Below are positions 1 to 7,406 of a stretch of DNA of 44,017 nucleotides, piece by piece (within the stretch, counting starts at the first letter, position 1; each line of letters begins with the position of its first letter). Below the pieces are notes generated by a model that was not told the DNA's origin, did no database searches, and worked only from the letters and a program-made list of their open reading frames with translations. This DNA is from Pontibacter harenae (GTDB lineage: Bacteria; Bacteroidota; Bacteroidia; Cytophagales; Hymenobacteraceae). The stretch is taken from positions 1-44,017 of the forward strand of contig NZ_JAJJWH010000036.1 of NCBI RefSeq assembly GCF_020907245.1, given 5' to 3'. A program made the position numbers and the translations under genes.

Positions 1-207
1 CAGCACTCTACAAATCCCCTCCAGGGAGAGCCGTTCAAGCAGAAGAAGCTCAATGAGCCTCTTCTGCTCTGGACTCAGACTACAGTTTTGCCGGTGAAAG
101 ACAAACTGCCTTCTGCAGTCCTTGCACTTGCCTCTGGCCTTACCATAGTAGGTTTTGCCATTTTTGACTATATTCACACTGCCGCAGTAGTAGCATGACC
201 TGTTCAT
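1..207 (-). CDS. IS1-family transposase, N-terminal part (cut by window edge)
   Basis: Reading the reverse strand from an ATG at 205-207 gives 69 uninterrupted codons to base 1, where the window ends. The N-terminus has two CxxC pairs (C5/C8 and C28/C31), a zinc-finger arrangement typical of the InsA-like N-terminal region of IS1-family transposases, followed by a helical segment that should bind the element ends. The family assignment rests on this zinc-finger pattern and the flanking basic and aromatic residues. The catalytic part would lie to the left, outside the window. I could not place the terminal inverted repeat of the insertion sequence with confidence; it should lie within about 100 bases to the right of the ATG. 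Confidence 0.72.
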   Translation of the reverse strand, partial: MNRSCYYCGSVNIVKNGKTYYGKARGKCKDCRRQFVFHRQNCSLSPEQKRLIELLLLERLSLEGICRVL

Positions 208-316
208 GATGGTGTAAAAGTTGTTCGCACTCCTTTTTACCACTACTGCGGTCTTTTTTGTTATGCCATCATTACTTCTGTAGGACTACCTTGATTGGGA
301 CTGGGATTAGGTTATA

Positions 317-351
317 AAGACACAGGACGTAAGACACAAGACACAGGATTC
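317..351 (+). repeat. Heptamer array, left copy (ARGACNN x4 plus one variant)
   Basis: Five consecutive 7-base units with the core ARGAC and two variable bases (AC, GT, AC, AC), the last unit (AGGATTC) being degenerate. The same core appears in reverse complement at 593-620. There are no spacers, which excludes a CRISPR-like array. Confidence 0.8.
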
Positions 352-357
352 TTTTTG

Positions 358-397
358 AAGACAAGAGCCGCTGAAATATTTCAGCGGCTCTTGTCTT
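358..397. repeat. Perfect 40-base palindrome
   Basis: The 20 bases from 358 to 377 (AAGACAAGAGCCGCTGAAAT) are followed directly by their exact reverse complement to 397. It could form a cruciform or a very stable RNA hairpin. It lacks a proper U-tract on either side and lies over 200 bases downstream of hemH, so a simple rho-independent terminator is not the best explanation, although it could still stop transcription from either side. Confidence 0.9.
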
Positions 398-592
398 TAT
401 GTCTCAAGAACTATCTCGTGATATGAGGGGTTTGAGTAAAACTCAGTTATATATAAGACTATAAAACTCGGCTTCTGTGAAAAAGGTCACAAGCCGAAGG
501 GCCTTCTTTGTGCTCTGCGAACCCGTGTAGTCAAAGACTCCACCTTATCCTTAAGTCATTAATCTGGAGATTCGCGAGAGTGCAAAAGTTTT

Positions 593-620
593 TTGTCTTA
601 TGTCCTTCGTCTTAAGTCTT
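593..620 (-). repeat. Heptamer array, right inverted copy (NNGTCYT x4)
   Basis: Four perfect consecutive units on the + strand with the core GTCYT and free leading bases TT, AT, TC, AA. This is the reverse complement of the ARGACNN word at 317-351. The array ends two bases before the hemH stop codon (623-625), so it sits directly against the 3' end of hemH. Confidence 0.85.
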
Positions 621-622
621 TT

Positions 623-1651
623 CTAATTCTGAAGAATCATGTCCTTTACTGCATCTACCCACATCGGTTCAGAATTCAGGCTTTCTACCAGTTGCCATTT
701 CTCACCACCAGCTTCTAAAAACATCTCCTTAAATTCTTCGCCTACTTCTATAGTTGTTTCCAGACAGTCTGCTACAAAGGCGGGACTGTAGGCCAGTACT
801 TTCTTGATGCCTTTAGCAGGTAAGTCCTGCAGAATGACATCGGTATAGGGCTTCAGCCAAGGGTCTTTACCTAAGCGTGACTGAAAGGCTACGGTATATT
901 GGTCTTCGCGCAGACCAAGCTCAGCAGCCAGCAACCTGGACGTGGCATAGCAAGAGGCGCGGTAGCAATACTTGTTTCGTTTATTATAGGTGTTGCAGCA
1001 GGCACCTAACTGGCAATAACCTTTGTCGCTACCTTTTAGTACATGTCGCTCTGGCACTCCGTGGTAACTGAAAACTACAAAATCGTAGTTGTCTTTGGCC
1101 ATGTGCTGTTTGCCAAGTTCTGCAAAAGCTTTTATAAAGCCAGGGTCGTCGCAGAAGCTGGAGATGAAGCTGATGTTTGGAATAACCCACCAGTCTTTTA
1201 CAATCTCCATAATTTTATCCTGTACAGAACCTGTAGAGGCAGAAGCATATTGCGGAAACAGCGGCAGAACTATAATTCTATCCACACTCTGCTCGCGCAA
1301 TTCTTCCAGTGCGCTTTTTATACTTGGGCTCTGGTAACGCATACCAAAGGCTACATAATAGCCATTGCCAAGCGCTGTTTGCAGCTTCTCTTTCAGGTCC
1401 AGGCCATGGTAAAGCAGCGGCGAGCCTCTTTCCGTCCACAGTTCTTTATAAATCTTGGCCGATTTTGGTGCCCTGAACGGAGCAATCACACCATTAATCA
1501 GAGCATAACGCGCAATGGCGGGTATATCTATCACACGCTTGTCCAGCAGAAACTCACGCAGGTATTTTCTTACGTCAGGGGTATTAGGTGTATCTGGGGT
1601 ACCAAGGTTTACCAGTAGCACGCCAATTTTACCAGTGTTCTTTTTGCTCAT
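623..1651 (-). CDS. hemH: Ferrochelatase
   Basis: Inserts Fe2+ into protoporphyrin IX, the last step of protoheme synthesis, normally at the cytoplasmic membrane surface. The 342-residue protein matches the usual bacterial length. Family signatures are clear: the N-terminal VLLVNLGTPD strand, the LPLFPQYAS segment (about 129-138), the catalytic His in FSYHGVP (H197) and the acidic partner in ADCLETT (E298). A cysteine-rich stretch (C213, C218, C219, C229, C234) is present; whether it binds metal is unknown. Transcribed alone on the reverse strand, divergent from era across a 380-base gap. The 3' end abuts a heptamer array. Confidence 0.97.
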   Translation of the reverse strand: MSKKNTGKIGVLLVNLGTPDTPNTPDVRKYLREFLLDKRVIDIPAIARYALINGVIAPFRAPKSAKIYKELWTERGSPLLYHGLDLKEKLQTALGNGYYVAFGMRYQSPSIKSALEELREQSVDRIIVLPLFPQYASASTGSVQDKIMEIVKDWWVIPNISFISSFCDDPGFIKAFAELGKQHMAKDNYDFVVFSYHGVPERHVLKGSDKGYCQLGACCNTYNKRNKYCYRASCYATSRLLAAELGLREDQYTVAFQSRLGKDPWLKPYTDVILQDLPAKGIKKVLAYSPAFVADCLETTIEVGEEFKEMFLEAGGEKWQLVESLNSEPMWVDAVKDMILQN

Positions 1652-1776
1652 TTACTTACAAATGCTTTTCTGATACAAAGATACGAAGTATAAACTGTTT
1701 GTTGCCCATCGAAAATTTCTATGGGAGATAGAGAAGTGTCTATTGCTAAAGCAGAAACAATAGAGAAAGTTTTAGT

Positions 1777-1797
1777 AGTTCCGAGTTCTTGGTTCCG
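1777..1797 (+). repeat. Heptamer array RGTTCNN x3
   Basis: Three consecutive 7-base units: AGTTCCG, AGTTCTT, GGTTCCG. It has the same layout (conserved five-base core, two freer bases) as the other arrays in this window. No inverted partner was found nearby. Confidence 0.6.
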
Positions 1798-2004
1798 ATA
1801 AACAAAGTATTAACTGAGCTAAAACCGACGCTAGAACACTAAAGTTTTGTAAATGAAGCGCTATAAAAGTAACGGCTGCACGTGTCGTCGCTGCTACAGT
1901 ACGCCAACTCCTTCGTGTATCGTCCATATTAGCACATTATCACAATTCTACCTGTCTGAAAATCAATAATTAAAACATTCGTACGGCATCTCGTAAAAAA
2001 GAAG

Positions 2005-2013
2005 TACTTTTGC
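2005..2013 (+). promoter_or_regulatory. Bacteroidetes -7 box upstream of era
   Basis: TACTTTTGC matches the TAnnTTTG(C) consensus read by the Bacteroidetes primary sigma factor. It lies 19 bases before the era ATG, giving a very short leader. No convincing -33 TTG element was seen. Confidence 0.55.
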
Positions 2014-2031
2014 ATCCTTAAATTTAAGAGC

Positions 2032-2919
2032 ATGGCCGAAACACCTCATAAAGCTGGTTTTGTAAGTATAGTAGGTAAACCAAACGTTGGTAAATCTACG
2101 CTGATGAATGCTTTGGTAGGGGAGAAGCTTTCCATTATCACGTCCAAAGCACAAACTACCCGCCACCGCATTATGGGTATACTTAACGGAGATGATTTCC
2201 AAATTGTATATTCTGACACGCCTGGTATTATAAAGCCGCAGTATGCGCTGCACGAATCCATGATGGGTTTTGTACGCACTTCGCTGGAAGATGCCGACGT
2301 GATTCTGTTCGTGACCGATATTTATGAGAAGCACGACGAGGACGATGTGATTAAGCGCCTGCAGCATGCGGAGGTGCCTATTCTGCTACTGGTAAATAAA
2401 ATTGACCAAGCCACAGAAGAGGAGCTGACCGAGAAGGTGGCGTACTGGCAGGAGAAAATGAATCCGACGGAAATACTGCCCATTTCTGCGCTTCATAATT
2501 TCGGTTTAGAGCACTTATTTGGTCGCCTGCTGCATTATTTGCCCGAACATCCTGCTTTTTATCCGAAAGATGAACTGACTGACAAGCCTGAGCGTTTCTT
2601 TGTGTCGGAGATTATTCGGGAGAAGATTCTGCTCAACTATAAAAAGGAAATTCCTTACAGCTGCGAAGTTGTCATTGAGGAATTTAAAGAAGAAGAGGAG
2701 ATTATCCGTATCCGCGCTGAGATAAGTGTAGAGCGCAAAAGCCAGAAAGGCATCGTGATTGGGCACAAAGGCGAGGCACTTAAAAAAGTGGGTATGCAAG
2801 CCCGTGTGGATATGGAAGAGTTTTTCCAGAAGAAGATATTTCTTGATTTGTATGTGCGCGTGAACGAAAACTGGCGAACTGACCAAAAGCTGCTACGGCG
2901 CTTTGGCTACAGCGAGTAA
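2032..2919 (+). CDS. era: GTPase Era, 30S ribosome assembly
   Basis: Ras-like GTPase that binds the 3' end of 16S rRNA and promotes maturation of the small ribosomal subunit. The protein has the G1 loop GKPNVGKS (15-22), G3 DTPG (62-65), G4 NKID (122-125) and G5 SAL near 151. A C-terminal KH RNA-binding domain carries the GxxG loop GHKG near residue 244. Length (295) is normal. It is followed after 69 bases by the related GTPase gene der, probably in one transcript; both act in ribosome assembly. The start ATG follows a TAnnTTTG box. Confidence 0.97.
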   Translation: MAETPHKAGFVSIVGKPNVGKSTLMNALVGEKLSIITSKAQTTRHRIMGILNGDDFQIVYSDTPGIIKPQYALHESMMGFVRTSLEDADVILFVTDIYEKHDEDDVIKRLQHAEVPILLLVNKIDQATEEELTEKVAYWQEKMNPTEILPISALHNFGLEHLFGRLLHYLPEHPAFYPKDELTDKPERFFVSEIIREKILLNYKKEIPYSCEVVIEEFKEEEEIIRIRAEISVERKSQKGIVIGHKGEALKKVGMQARVDMEEFFQKKIFLDLYVRVNENWRTDQKLLRRFGYSE

Positions 2920-2988
2920 GTAGGCGCATTGCATAAAGCTTCGGGGCAAGGCGCTCCGAGGGCACTTTAACTATTTTATTTTTATTCG

Positions 2989-4302
2989 ATGTCATCAAAT
3001 GTCATTGCAATTGTAGGCCGCCCCAACGTGGGCAAGTCTACTTTATTTAACCGCCTGATTGGTCAACGTATGGCCATTATGGACAACGAGAGCGGCGTGA
3101 CCCGCGACAGAAGCTACGGCCACGGCGACTGGATAGGTAAATTTTTTACTGTGATAGACACAGGTGGCTACGTACACGGTTCCGACGATATTTTTGAAGG
3201 AGAAATAAACAAGCAGGTAGAGTTGGCTATAAAAGAAGCCGACGTAATTCTGTTTATGGTGGATGTAGATGCAGGCCTTACCAGCTTGGATGAGGAGTTT
3301 GCTAATGTACTTCGCCGTACCAACAAACCTATTTACATTGTAGCTAACAAAGCCGATACCCATGCACGTGCGCACCAAATGGGTGAATTCTATGCTTTAG
3401 GCATCGGAGTAGATGTTTTCCCGATCTCTTCACAGAACGGTTCTGGAACTGGCGACCTTTTAGATGAGGTGGTGAAGCACTTTAAAGACGAAGGTGTAGA
3501 AGATCCTGATGCTGGTATTCCGAGGCTGGCCGTACTTGGTCGCCCGAACGTTGGCAAGTCTTCTTTTGTAAACCTGTTGTTGGGTGAGGACCGAAACATC
3601 GTAACTGATATTGCTGGTACTACCCGCGATGCTATCCATTCTCGTTACAATGCCTTTGGCAAAGAGTTTATTATAGTAGATACAGCTGGTCTTCGCCGCA
3701 AGAGCAAAGTGAGCGAGGACATTGAGTTCTACTCCGTAATGCGCTCGGTGCGCGCCCTGGAAGATGCTGATGTTTGTATCGTGATGCTGGATGCTACGCG
3801 TGGTATAGAGGCGCAGGACGTTAATATTATTACCCTGGCCGAGAAAAACCGAAAAGGCATTGTTATACTGGTAAACAAGTGGGATTTGGTTGAGAAAGAC
3901 ACCAATTCTACCAAAGAGTTTGAGGAGGAGATTCTGGAGCGCATTGCCCCAATTAAGTATGTGCCCGTTATATTTACTTCGGTGGTAACAAAGCAGCGTG
4001 TGCACAAGGCTGTAGAGAAGGCGATGGAGGTGTATGATAATAAAACTCAGAAGATTTCTACCTCTAAACTGAACGACCTGATCTTGCCAGAGATTGAGCG
4101 ATATGGACCGCCAGCAATTAAAGGAAAGTTTGTGAAGATAAAGTATATCACGCAGTTACCAACACACAATCCTACGTTTGCTTTCTTCTGTAACCTGCCG
4201 CAGTACATTAAAGACCCGTATGTGCGCTACCTGGAAAACAGTATCCGCAAGCACTTTGGGTTCGAAGGCGTTCCGATTAAGTTGGTGTTTAGGAAAAAAT
4301 AA
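2989..4302 (+). CDS. der: GTPase Der (EngA), 50S ribosome assembly
   Basis: Essential double GTPase needed for maturation of the large ribosomal subunit. Two tandem G domains are visible, with P-loops GRPNVGKS at 10-17 and 184-191, DTGG/DTAG switch II motifs, and NKAD (120-123) and NKWD as the two base-recognition loops. The C-terminal KH-like domain ends in the GVPIKLVFRKK tail typical of Der. Length 437 is normal. It lies just downstream of era with no terminator between them. Confidence 0.97.
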   Translation: MSSNVIAIVGRPNVGKSTLFNRLIGQRMAIMDNESGVTRDRSYGHGDWIGKFFTVIDTGGYVHGSDDIFEGEINKQVELAIKEADVILFMVDVDAGLTSLDEEFANVLRRTNKPIYIVANKADTHARAHQMGEFYALGIGVDVFPISSQNGSGTGDLLDEVVKHFKDEGVEDPDAGIPRLAVLGRPNVGKSSFVNLLLGEDRNIVTDIAGTTRDAIHSRYNAFGKEFIIVDTAGLRRKSKVSEDIEFYSVMRSVRALEDADVCIVMLDATRGIEAQDVNIITLAEKNRKGIVILVNKWDLVEKDTNSTKEFEEEILERIAPIKYVPVIFTSVVTKQRVHKAVEKAMEVYDNKTQKISTSKLNDLILPEIERYGPPAIKGKFVKIKYITQLPTHNPTFAFFCNLPQYIKDPYVRYLENSIRKHFGFEGVPIKLVFRKK

Positions 4303-4334
4303 TTTGCGATAATTAAGAGATTCAAATATAGTAG

Positions 4335-4343
4335 TATATTTGC
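4335..4343 (+). promoter_or_regulatory. -7 promoter box for the first small lipoprotein
   Basis: TATATTTGC fits TAnnTTTGC exactly and lies 31 bases before the ATG at 4375, in the short gap after der. It suggests that the lipoprotein gene has its own transcript. Confidence 0.6.
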
Positions 4344-4374
4344 TCCTCAATTTATAAAAATCATCAAAAACATC

Positions 4375-4566
4375 ATGAAAAAAGTATTTGGTTTACTTTT
4401 CGTTGCTGGCCTTTTCGCTTTTGCATCTTGCAACTCTGAGGCTACTACTGAGTCTGAAGCTACTGAAGAAACTGTAGTTGAAGAAGCTCCTGTTGAGGAG
4501 GCTCCAGTTGTTGAGGAAGCTCCTGCAGCTGACTCTCTTGAAGCTGATACAACTGTTGTACAGTAA
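4375..4566 (+). CDS. Small acidic lipoprotein (first of three)
   Basis: A 63-residue protein of unknown function. Residues 1-18 form a signal peptide ending in the lipobox FASC with lipidated C19. The mature part is almost entirely Glu, Ala, Val, Thr, Ser and Pro, with repeated EEAPVEE-type units, so it is very acidic and likely disordered. It has its own promoter box and a strong terminator (4604-4642). Two similar genes follow (4727, 5098), sharing the MKK start, C19 and FASC, so they are probably paralogues. Probably anchored in the inner or outer membrane. Confidence 0.8.
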   Translation: MKKVFGLLFVAGLFAFASCNSEATTESEATEETVVEEAPVEEAPVVEEAPAADSLEADTTVVQ

Positions 4567-4603
4567 TTAGCAGCAAAAAAACCACCTGGCGCATGGCCAG
4601 GAA

Positions 4604-4642
4604 ACAGAAAAGGCACCTCAAAAGGGTGCCTTTTCTGTTTTT
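4604..4642 (+). terminator. Rho-independent terminator after the first small lipoprotein
   Basis: A perfect 14-base stem (ACAGAAAAGGCACC with its complement), a six-base loop and a U-tract. Confidence 0.9.
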
Positions 4643-4677
4643 GTAACTTACTCTTTGGTTGGTGCGTAAGCGTTTGG

Positions 4678-4702
4678 GTATTGCAGAAAGCTGTAGCAAT
4701 AC
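4678..4702 (+). repeat. Small hairpin in the leader of the second lipoprotein
   Basis: GTATTGC and GCAATAC form a perfect 7-base stem around an 11-base loop, ending 24 bases before the ATG at 4727. It may be a leader hairpin affecting mRNA stability; a role is not established. Confidence 0.4.
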
Positions 4703-4726
4703 CTAAATTATAAAAACCAGAAGATC

Positions 4727-4921
4727 ATGAAAAAGACATTATATTTATTCGCACTAGCTGGGCTTTTTACATTTGCTTCTTGTGAATCTACTGAGAGTAG
4801 AACAGAGGAAACCGAGCAAAATATTGAGGAAGGTTCTGAAGAAATGGAAGATGAAGCAGAGCAAACTGCTGAGGATATAGAAGAGGGAGGAGAAGAAGCT
4901 GCAGGCGAGATCAGAGACTAG
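4727..4921 (+). CDS. Small acidic lipoprotein (second of three)
   Basis: A 64-residue protein with a signal peptide (MKKTLYLFALAGLFTFAS) and lipobox FASC, lipidated C19. The mature chain is dominated by Glu with Thr, Ala, Gly and Asp, and glutamates recur in a roughly helical pattern (EEGSEEMEDEAEQTAEDIEEGGEEA). No known domain is recognised. It sits between its two likely paralogues, each with its own terminator, so they appear to be separate transcription units. Confidence 0.75.
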   Translation: MKKTLYLFALAGLFTFASCESTESRTEETEQNIEEGSEEMEDEAEQTAEDIEEGGEEAAGEIRD

Positions 4922-4937
4922 ATACCTAAACAAGTAT

Positions 4938-4982
4938 AAAAAGCGATGACGGATCATCAACATGATTCGCCCTCGCTTTTTT
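4938..4982 (+). terminator. Terminator after the second lipoprotein
   Basis: AAAAAGCGA pairs with TCGCTTTTT across a region that has its own inner stem (GATCAT / ATGATT), and the downstream arm ends in a run of T. Confidence 0.75.
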
Positions 4983-5083
4983 ATGTAAAATTATAAGAGC
5001 AAAAGATAGGAGAAACTCTAGCGCTAGCAGGAGTATTAACTGCGCTAGAGGGCACTTCAAAGCCTTTGTGCATTATTTACTTT

Positions 5084-5091
5084 TAACTTTG
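5084..5091 (+). promoter_or_regulatory. Possible -7 box for the third lipoprotein
   Basis: TAACTTTG fits TAnnTTTG but ends only six bases before the ATG at 5098. If used, the mRNA would be nearly leaderless, so this assignment is tentative. Confidence 0.35.
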
Positions 5092-5097
5092 ATAACT

Positions 5098-5250
5098 ATG
5101 AAAAAAGTATTATTTATGTTCCTGGCAGTGGGAGTGCTTAGTTTTGCCTCTTGTGCCTCAACCGAAAACAGCGTTGAAGATACTGCCGAAGAAGTAGGCG
5201 ATGAAGTAGAAGACGCAGCAGATGAGGTAGAGGACGAAATCGATAGATAA
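5098..5250 (+). CDS. Small acidic lipoprotein (third of three)
   Basis: A 50-residue protein. I chose the ATG at 5098 because it gives MKKVLFMFLAVGVLSFASC, with lipidated C19 exactly as in the two upstream paralogues; a GTG-type start 30 bases earlier would add ten residues before the signal peptide. The mature part is an acidic helix-like repeat of E/D-V-E-D-A-A-D (for example EVGDEVEDAADEVEDEID), suggesting an extended amphipathic helix. Function unknown. A strong terminator follows. Confidence 0.72.
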   Translation: MKKVLFMFLAVGVLSFASCASTENSVEDTAEEVGDEVEDAADEVEDEIDR

Positions 5251-5348
5251 TCTGAAGCAATGCAACAGCCAAAGCGGTATCGCTGGAAAAGCATGTGTCA
5301 ACGCTGTGGATTAAGATTTTCTCTGCTCTAGAGGCTATGTGAAAACTG

Positions 5349-5384
5349 AAAGGGGCTGCCTGATTTATCAGGCAGCCCCTTTTT
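5349..5384. terminator. Bidirectional terminator
   Basis: A perfect 12-base stem (GGGGCTGCCTGA with its complement) with a TTTA loop, flanked by AAA and TTTTT. It lies between the third lipoprotein gene and the convergent gene at 5404, so it can serve both. Confidence 0.9.
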
Positions 5385-5403
5385 GCAGTTGGTCTACAAG
5401 TAA

Positions 5404-5973
5404 TTATGGTCCAAGCCTTTTTTGAATAAGGCTATTCACCAGTTCGAACAGTCGCTTAGGGGCGAAAGTACGCCATGGAACTTGTTCAAGAGAGCCGCCA
5501 TAGTTAATATAGTAATCTAGGTTGTAGTTCTTCATCTCGTCTATTACAAAATCCTGAAAACCAAGCGCTGCAATCCATCCTTCTTCAATATCCTCGAACC
5601 ATTCTTCGTAATAAGAATCGTCGGAGCCATGAAAGTTGAAAACATTTTCGCCAATTATGATAAAGTGACTGATGCCTTCGTGTACCAGCGGGTCTATGAT
5701 ATTACGCTTCAGCTTCATGATATCATTATGCAGTGTATCATTCCACTCTCCGATAAATTCGATAACAGTGAAGCCTAATTCGTAATCAGCATAAAGTATC
5801 TTAAGAAAGAGTGTTTCAGAGTCGATATCGTCCCACTGCGGATGGATATAGTATCCGTAAATAGTATTGGTATACTGGGATAGACTGTTCTCTGCACCAT
5901 AAAGAGGAGAGCGTGGGTCCTCTGACGCATAATAATTGTCAATCCAATTGTAAAAAGGTTCTATTGTATGCAT
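5404..5973 (-). CDS. Hypothetical protein, 189 residues
   Basis: An intact reading frame with no signal peptide or membrane segment, rich in Tyr, Trp, Asp and Glu. I recognise no family. It has strand-rich stretches such as ELGFTVIEFIG and HFIIIGENVFNF, suggesting an alpha/beta soluble domain with an acidic surface. It is transcribed alone, convergent with the lipoprotein cluster and sharing its terminator. Even codon use and a full-length frame argue for a real gene. Confidence 0.75.
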   Translation of the reverse strand: MHTIEPFYNWIDNYYASEDPRSPLYGAENSLSQYTNTIYGYYIHPQWDDIDSETLFLKILYADYELGFTVIEFIGEWNDTLHNDIMKLKRNIIDPLVHEGISHFIIIGENVFNFHGSDDSYYEEWFEDIEEGWIAALGFQDFVIDEMKNYNLDYYINYGGSLEQVPWRTFAPKRLFELVNSLIQKRLGP

Positions 5974-6201
5974 AGTCTAAATATAGCTGCCGCTACCGCG
6001 ATCAAATCATGCCTTATTTACTCCTAAGGCTCATTCGGAGTTAAGAGTTCCGCATGTTTTATTAAGAATTTATTGTTTCTGGATTAGTTTGAGGTTGCTA
6101 CGGCAAAGATACAAAGTGCTGTACAACTGGAACTGTTTTAGCTTTATGTGCGATATAAAAGAAATTAGCGTTCAAATAATAAATTGAAATTATACCACTG
6201 C

Positions 6202-7299
6202 ATGAATCTATTTTTTCTCCAGAACAACAATTATAGGCTCAGCTGGCAACCTTGTTATAAGTTGTGCTTGTTGTTATTCCTGTTAATAACTGCTGCTCAA
6301 ACAGCTAAAGCCAATCCAGATTATGTTAAAGCATACTACCCGCTGATAAACGAGGCAGAACTGAAAGTTGTGTCTCAACAGTACGACTCTGCGCTTGTGT
6401 ATTATCAGCAGGCTTTTACGACGGTGTCGGCTCCGCTTGCAAGAGATTATTACAATGCAGCAGTGTGTGCTATGCTTACCGCTAACCAAAAGCAGACGGT
6501 GGAATATTTAGAGCAGCTTGTGCTGAAAGGAGTGGCCTTCTCTTATTTAGAGAGTCAACCTGTTTTTGAAGAGTTGCATACTACCAGGCAATGGCGAAAG
6601 TTTAGGCGCAAATCCCGAAAGTACCGCCGTACATTTGAAAGCACAGCAAATTTGGATTTGCGTGCCGACCTGGATGAGCTTTACGCGCGGGACCAGTATT
6701 TCAGGCAAGCAGAAGGAGGGCTGCGGGTGTATCGTGATACGCTGCGCGAAATAGAATCTGCTAACGTAAAGATGCTGCTGAACTGGATTTCGCAGTACGG
6801 TTACCCTGGAGAAGCCTTGGTTGGAGTAGCTGATACACTGGAGGAATTGCCGCGCTATAGCATTGTAATTCAGCGGCAGACAAAATTAAAAGGGGGCTTC
6901 GACTTTACAAGCATACTAACGCAGGCAGTGCATGAGGGTAAGCTTGCGCCGCAGGCAGCTGCTTACCTCATGGACCAACAGGCAGGCAAACATATTTATA
7001 GCAGCAGGGCCTTTATAAAAGTAAATTGCAATAACCCTGAGGACTGTGCACAAGACAAAAAGCTTGAGAAAACGCAAGGTTATCTTGTAGAGAAGTTAAG
7101 TGCAGGTGAGCTAAGTGAAGTTAACGAGAGGCGCTCCAAGTTAGGTTTAGAACCTTTGGCAGATTATAGAAAAAAAGTGCGGTATAACCTTCAGGATGAT
7201 AGGTTCAAGTTGAGCTATGGTTGGTCTGTAGCAAACTACTATGTACCGAGTAGAGAGGCTGTCGATGTGATTATGGAAGGCTTGGTTGAGGCGGAGTAG
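6202..7299 (+). CDS. Secreted TPR-like protein, function unknown
   Basis: 365 residues from the ATG at 6202. A TTG 18 bases upstream could extend it by six residues, but the ATG is more likely. A hydrophobic segment (CLLLFLLITAAQT) followed by AKA fits a signal peptide. The next ~100 residues (VKAYYPLINEAELKVVSQQYDSALVYYQQAF...) look like one or two TPR helix pairs. The remainder has no domain I recognise and contains a very basic stretch (RQWRKFRRKSRKYRR). It is transcribed alone and shares a strong terminator with murQ. Confidence 0.75.
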   Translation: MNLFFLQNNNYRLSWQPCYKLCLLLFLLITAAQTAKANPDYVKAYYPLINEAELKVVSQQYDSALVYYQQAFTTVSAPLARDYYNAAVCAMLTANQKQTVEYLEQLVLKGVAFSYLESQPVFEELHTTRQWRKFRRKSRKYRRTFESTANLDLRADLDELYARDQYFRQAEGGLRVYRDTLREIESANVKMLLNWISQYGYPGEALVGVADTLEELPRYSIVIQRQTKLKGGFDFTSILTQAVHEGKLAPQAAAYLMDQQAGKHIYSSRAFIKVNCNNPEDCAQDKKLEKTQGYLVEKLSAGELSEVNERRSKLGLEPLADYRKKVRYNLQDDRFKLSYGWSVANYYVPSREAVDVIMEGLVEAE

Positions 7300-7359
7300 G
7301 TGTCGGTTTAAAGCAATGTAATACTCCGCAACACACTTAGTAAGAGGTAAGTACTTTTA

Positions 7360-7402
7360 AATCAAAAGCCCTGACAAAAGAACTTTGTCAGGGCTTTTGA
7401 TT
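7360..7402. terminator. Bidirectional terminator between the TPR-like gene and murQ
   Basis: A perfect 19-base stem (AATCAAAAGCCCTGACAAA and its complement) with a five-base loop, between two convergent genes. A-rich and T-rich sides make it work in both directions. Confidence 0.92.
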
Positions 7403-7406
7403 TTGG

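Larger units (their letters stand above)
317..620. mobile_element. Candidate gene-free element bounded by inverted heptamer arrays
   Basis: This block fills most of the gap between the IS1 fragment and hemH and holds no convincing gene. It is bounded by arrays of 7-base words in opposite orientation (317-351 and 593-620). Just inside the left array is a perfect 40-base palindrome (358-397). Further in are a shorter imperfect hairpin (468-497, stem TCGGCTT...AAGCCGA) and the small palindrome GAAGGGCCTTC. This architecture suggests a miniature mobile element or a structured untranslated RNA. No target-site duplication was found, so mobility is inference. Confidence 0.4.
1652..2031. other. Intergenic gap between hemH and era
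   Basis: No gene is visible. The gap holds a three-unit heptamer array (1777-1797), two units of the AATYAAN word (1961-1974) and a -7 promoter box for era (2005-2013). The hemH promoter should also lie here on the reverse strand but I could not define it. Confidence 0.6.

Noticed and set aside
358..397. The 40-base palindrome as the hemH terminator
   Set aside because: It is more than 200 bases from the hemH stop, lacks a U-tract, and a heptamer array lies between; a termination role remains possible but is not the simplest reading.
398..592. tmRNA, SRP RNA or tRNA in the gap before hemH
   Set aside because: I looked for a T-loop (GTTCRANYC), the conserved ACCA-type tail and an SRP core and found none.
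6184..6201. TTG start of the secreted TPR-like gene
   Set aside because: It adds only six residues; the ATG at 6202 gives the same signal peptide and is more probable.
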